Assembly: GCA_023055355.1 (NCBI GenBank)
Contig: JALJCS010000054.1
Location: 868,001 to 932,000, forward strand
Direction of reading: 5' to 3'
DNA: 64,000 bases
DNA from: Agelaius tricolor
Lineage: Eukaryota; Chordata; Aves; Passeriformes; Icteridae
In this document: positions 62,301 to 64,000 of the stretch, piece by piece
How positions within the stretch are numbered: position 1 is the first letter of the stretch
Layout of the letters: every line of letters begins with the position of its first letter
Program-made: the position numbers and the translations under genes
The notes under the pieces: model-generated
Seen by the model: only the letters and a program-made list of their open reading frames with translations
What the model was told of the DNA's origin: nothing
The model's database searches: none

Positions 62301-63656
62301 AGAGGTTTTCCAGCTGTCCCTGGAAAAGGCAGGAGCGCCTCTTCCCGTGGAATTTTTCCGCTGTCATGACAAAAAACAGAGCCCTGCAGAGCCCTGGAAA
62401 AATCCATTTTGGGAAGGGAACGATCCCTGAGGGAAAAAACATCCGGGGCCAGGATCCGGAGGGTGGAATTCCCAAAATCCATCCCAAAGAGCTGGAAAAG
62501 GATCCAGGGAGAACCTTCCAGAGCCTAAAGGGGCTCCAGGAGAGCTGGAGAGGGACTGGGGGCAAGGACAGAGGGAATGGGGACATTTGGGATGGGATTT
62601 TGGGAAGGAATTCCCGGCTGGGCTGAAATTCCCAATTTTTTCTGTGGATCCCTGGGAGTGTCCAAGGAACCAGGACAAGCTCCAAGCTCTTTTCCCCCCC
62701 CCCCCCCCCCGCCCCAAACTATTTTTGGGATTTATCCCTTTAAAACAAGGACAGAGGGAATGGGGACACTTGGGGTGGGATTTTGAGAAGGAATTCCCGG
62801 CTGGGCTGAAATTCCCAATTTTTCTGTGGATACCTGGGAGTGTCCAAGGAACCAGGACAAGCTCCAAGCTCTTTTCCCTCCCCAAACAATTTTTGGGATT
62901 TATCCCTTTAAAACCCCAGAAAAACCCCCAGGATCTTTTCCCGGGCACATCCCAATGCCAGCAGGGACCCCTCCCCATGTCCCCATGTCCCCATGTCCCC
63001 GTGTCCCCGTGGGTGGCACTGCCACCCCGTCATCGTCACGCGGTGGGAAATCAACAGGGGCCGCCCCCCCTCAGCGGCAGCGCCGGATTTGGGAATTTGG
63101 GATGGAATTCCGGCCACGAGGCTCTGACTCAGCGCTGGTGGCAGCTGCAGGTGCCACGCACACGTTGGTGGCACCGCGGGTGGCTCCTGTCCCCTCCCCC
63201 TGGCGCCGCCCCCGGAGCCGTGACACCCACGGGATAACCGGGAAAAAGCTGGGAACGGCCCTGGTGGGATTCAGAACGGACCCAGCGTCCCCAAAACAGG
63301 GCAGAGGGGACAGCGCCGCGGGTCCCCCGTGTCCCCAAAGCCACCCAAACGTGGCGCTGGATTTGGGGGGCAATCCGGAGTTGGGAATGACGCGGAATTC
63401 TGGGGTGGCAATGCCTCCAAATCCGGGAATTTTGAGGAGTTGGGAGTCCCCGGAGTCCCCAGGGGATGGTGACACCCCCGCCTTGTCCCCCTGTCCCCCA
63501 CCTTGACCAGGAAGTGGCCGTCCTTGTCCTGTGTCACCATCACGGCCGAGTCGTGCAGCTGCTCCTGGAAGTGGACGTGGCCCTGTGTCCCCTCCTGGTG
63601 GTGGCCCGGGGTCCCCTCGGGGGTGAAGCGCACCGCTGTCCCCTTCCCCTTGCTGC
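59224..63656 (-). CDS. C20orf27: C20orf27 orthologue (UPF0687 family), 5' end outside window, gene-level entry
   Basis: Four consecutive coding exons: 63656-63502, 61949-61811, 59979-59863, 59324-59224. They join in phase to about 170 residues, close to the size of the human protein, lacking only the extreme N-terminus. Recognisable blocks are HVHFQEQLHDSAVMVTQDKD, VGFLKILHKYEITFVLPPV, AHKEGVLKEELLLAG and HHGTPMLLDGVRCMGAELEY, ending EWHGFD. The family is small, conserved and of poorly defined biochemical function, so I assign none. Position and orientation next to HSPA12B match human chromosome 20. Confidence 0.95.
59863..59979 (-). CDS. C20orf27: C20orf27 penultimate exon
   Basis: Encodes (G)HSVRCEYMAHKEGVLKEEL, then SHVKVTVQARVM. 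It is 117 nt, phase 1-1, with donor ATGG|GTAAGG. Confidence 0.95.
59990..60720. repeat. 18 bp-core minisatellite in a C20orf27 intron (CCCTCCTCACCCTGCCTG)
   Basis: About 35 degenerate copies. A longer block with CTGAAGCTTCCCTGAACCC recurs about every 260 and 180 bp. Confidence 0.92.
60770..61240. repeat. (AATCCCGATCCCAGCTCC)n array in a C20orf27 intron
   Basis: Degenerate hexamer-based repeat similar to the one at 4747-5150. Confidence 0.9.
61241..61810. other. C20orf27 intron, unique sequence
   Basis: GC-rich, no array and no exon beyond the neighbouring coding exon. Confidence 0.45.
61811..61949 (-). CDS. C20orf27: C20orf27 exon, central beta-rich region
   Basis: Encodes VGFLKILHKYEITFVLPPVP, then NLRIVSVTSLPE. 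Acceptor is TTTCCCAG and donor CCCGAAG|GTACC, phase 0-1. Confidence 0.95.
62530..62930 (+). mobile_element. CR1-like LINE fragment, partly duplicated in tandem
   Basis: Two copies about 185 bp apart share CAAGGACAGAGGGAATGGGG, GGAATTCCCGGCTGGGCTGA and GGACAAGCTCCAAGCTCTTT. A C-run (62694-62710) precedes the junction. In the first C20orf27 intron seen. Confidence 0.75.
62931..63501. other. C20orf27 intron, unique sequence
   Basis: Short CCCCATGT repeats at 62975-63010, otherwise complex GC-rich DNA. No exon. Confidence 0.4.
63502..63656 (-). CDS. C20orf27: C20orf27 exon with the HVHF block
   Basis: Starts after CACCTGCAG with phase 1 as (x)SKGKGTAVRFTPEG, runs through HVHFQEQLHDSAVMVTQ to FLVK, and ends AAG|GTGGGG. 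The initiator Met must be in an exon beyond 63.66 kb. None is convincing up to 64 kb. Confidence 0.92.
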
Positions 63657-64000
63657 CTGCAGGTGACAAAGGGCCCGGTCACAGCCCTGTCCCCAGGGGA
63701 TGTGGCCTCACGTTGGGGACACGGGGCCGAGCGTGGTGGCACCAGGAGAGGCTTCCCTGTCACCCCCTCCCTGTGGGGACCTGTGGGGACCTTTGGGGAC
63801 AGTCAGCTCCTCTCCGAGCAGGGAAAGGCCACCGGGCTGTGCCAAGAGGGTCCCCAGGTGTCCCCAAGCATCCCCAAGTGTCCCCAAGTGTCCCCAGGCC
63901 CGGCAGACTCCGCTCCCTCCTGTGATGTCCTTAGGACAAGTGACACAGGTGACAGTGACCACAGCCAGTTCCCATCCGGGCAGGGACTGGCCACCAGCTG
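63657..64000. other. C20orf27 upstream intron, unique sequence
   Basis: No convincing first coding exon on the minus strand. A short TCCCCAAGTG repeat near 63850-63895. Confidence 0.4.

Noticed and set aside
63803..63994. First coding exon of C20orf27
   Set aside because: The open frame with Met has no resemblance to the family N-terminus and no suitably phased donor. The true start is probably beyond 64 kb.

Overview
This is vertebrate nuclear DNA, most likely from a bird. The support is GC-rich sequence, short coding exons with GT-AG introns, many truncated CR1-type LINE 3' ends and no mammalian SINEs. Very dense minisatellites suggest a GC-rich microchromosome or subtelomeric segment (inference). 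One run of 100 Ns (11604-11703) marks an assembly gap.

Three genes are recognisable, in the order and orientation of the human chromosome 20p13 block SIGLEC1(-) / HSPA12B(+) / C20orf27(-). (1) About 7.5-20.5 kb, minus strand: a sialoadhesin (SIGLEC1) orthologue. It has a signal peptide, an N-terminal V-set domain that keeps the sialic-acid-binding Arg97/Trp2/Trp106 pattern, thirteen visible C2-type Ig exons (one cut by the gap), a transmembrane exon and one cytoplasmic exon. (2) 41.5-57.15 kb, plus strand: HSPA12B, an atypical Hsp70 family ATPase. Twelve coding exons join without a phase break into 681 residues. (3) 59.2-63.66 kb, minus strand: the last four coding exons of C20orf27, with the 5' end outside the window. 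HSPA12B and C20orf27 are tail-to-tail, about 2.1 kb apart.

The remaining sequence is dominated by tandem repeats: 0.14-8.4 kb (3' of SIGLEC1), 20.6-45.7 kb (intergenic plus HSPA12B introns 1-2), most later HSPA12B introns, and the C20orf27 introns. By my boundaries they total roughly 27 kb of the 64 kb. Nearly every array has its own unit, and several begin within about 10-50 bp of a splice donor. Between them lie short unique blocks that could be regulatory, and CR1 fragments.

The most unusual structures arise where tandem duplication has copied pieces of genes. A 42-43 bp minisatellite of about 1.35 kb after HSPA12B is built from that gene's own last codons and stop. The last Ig exon of SIGLEC1 is followed by repeated copies of its 3' end, each with an intact splice donor, all in one continuous reading frame. 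The HSPA12B exon 3 acceptor lies at the end of a threefold duplicated intron segment. No complete new multigene system was found.
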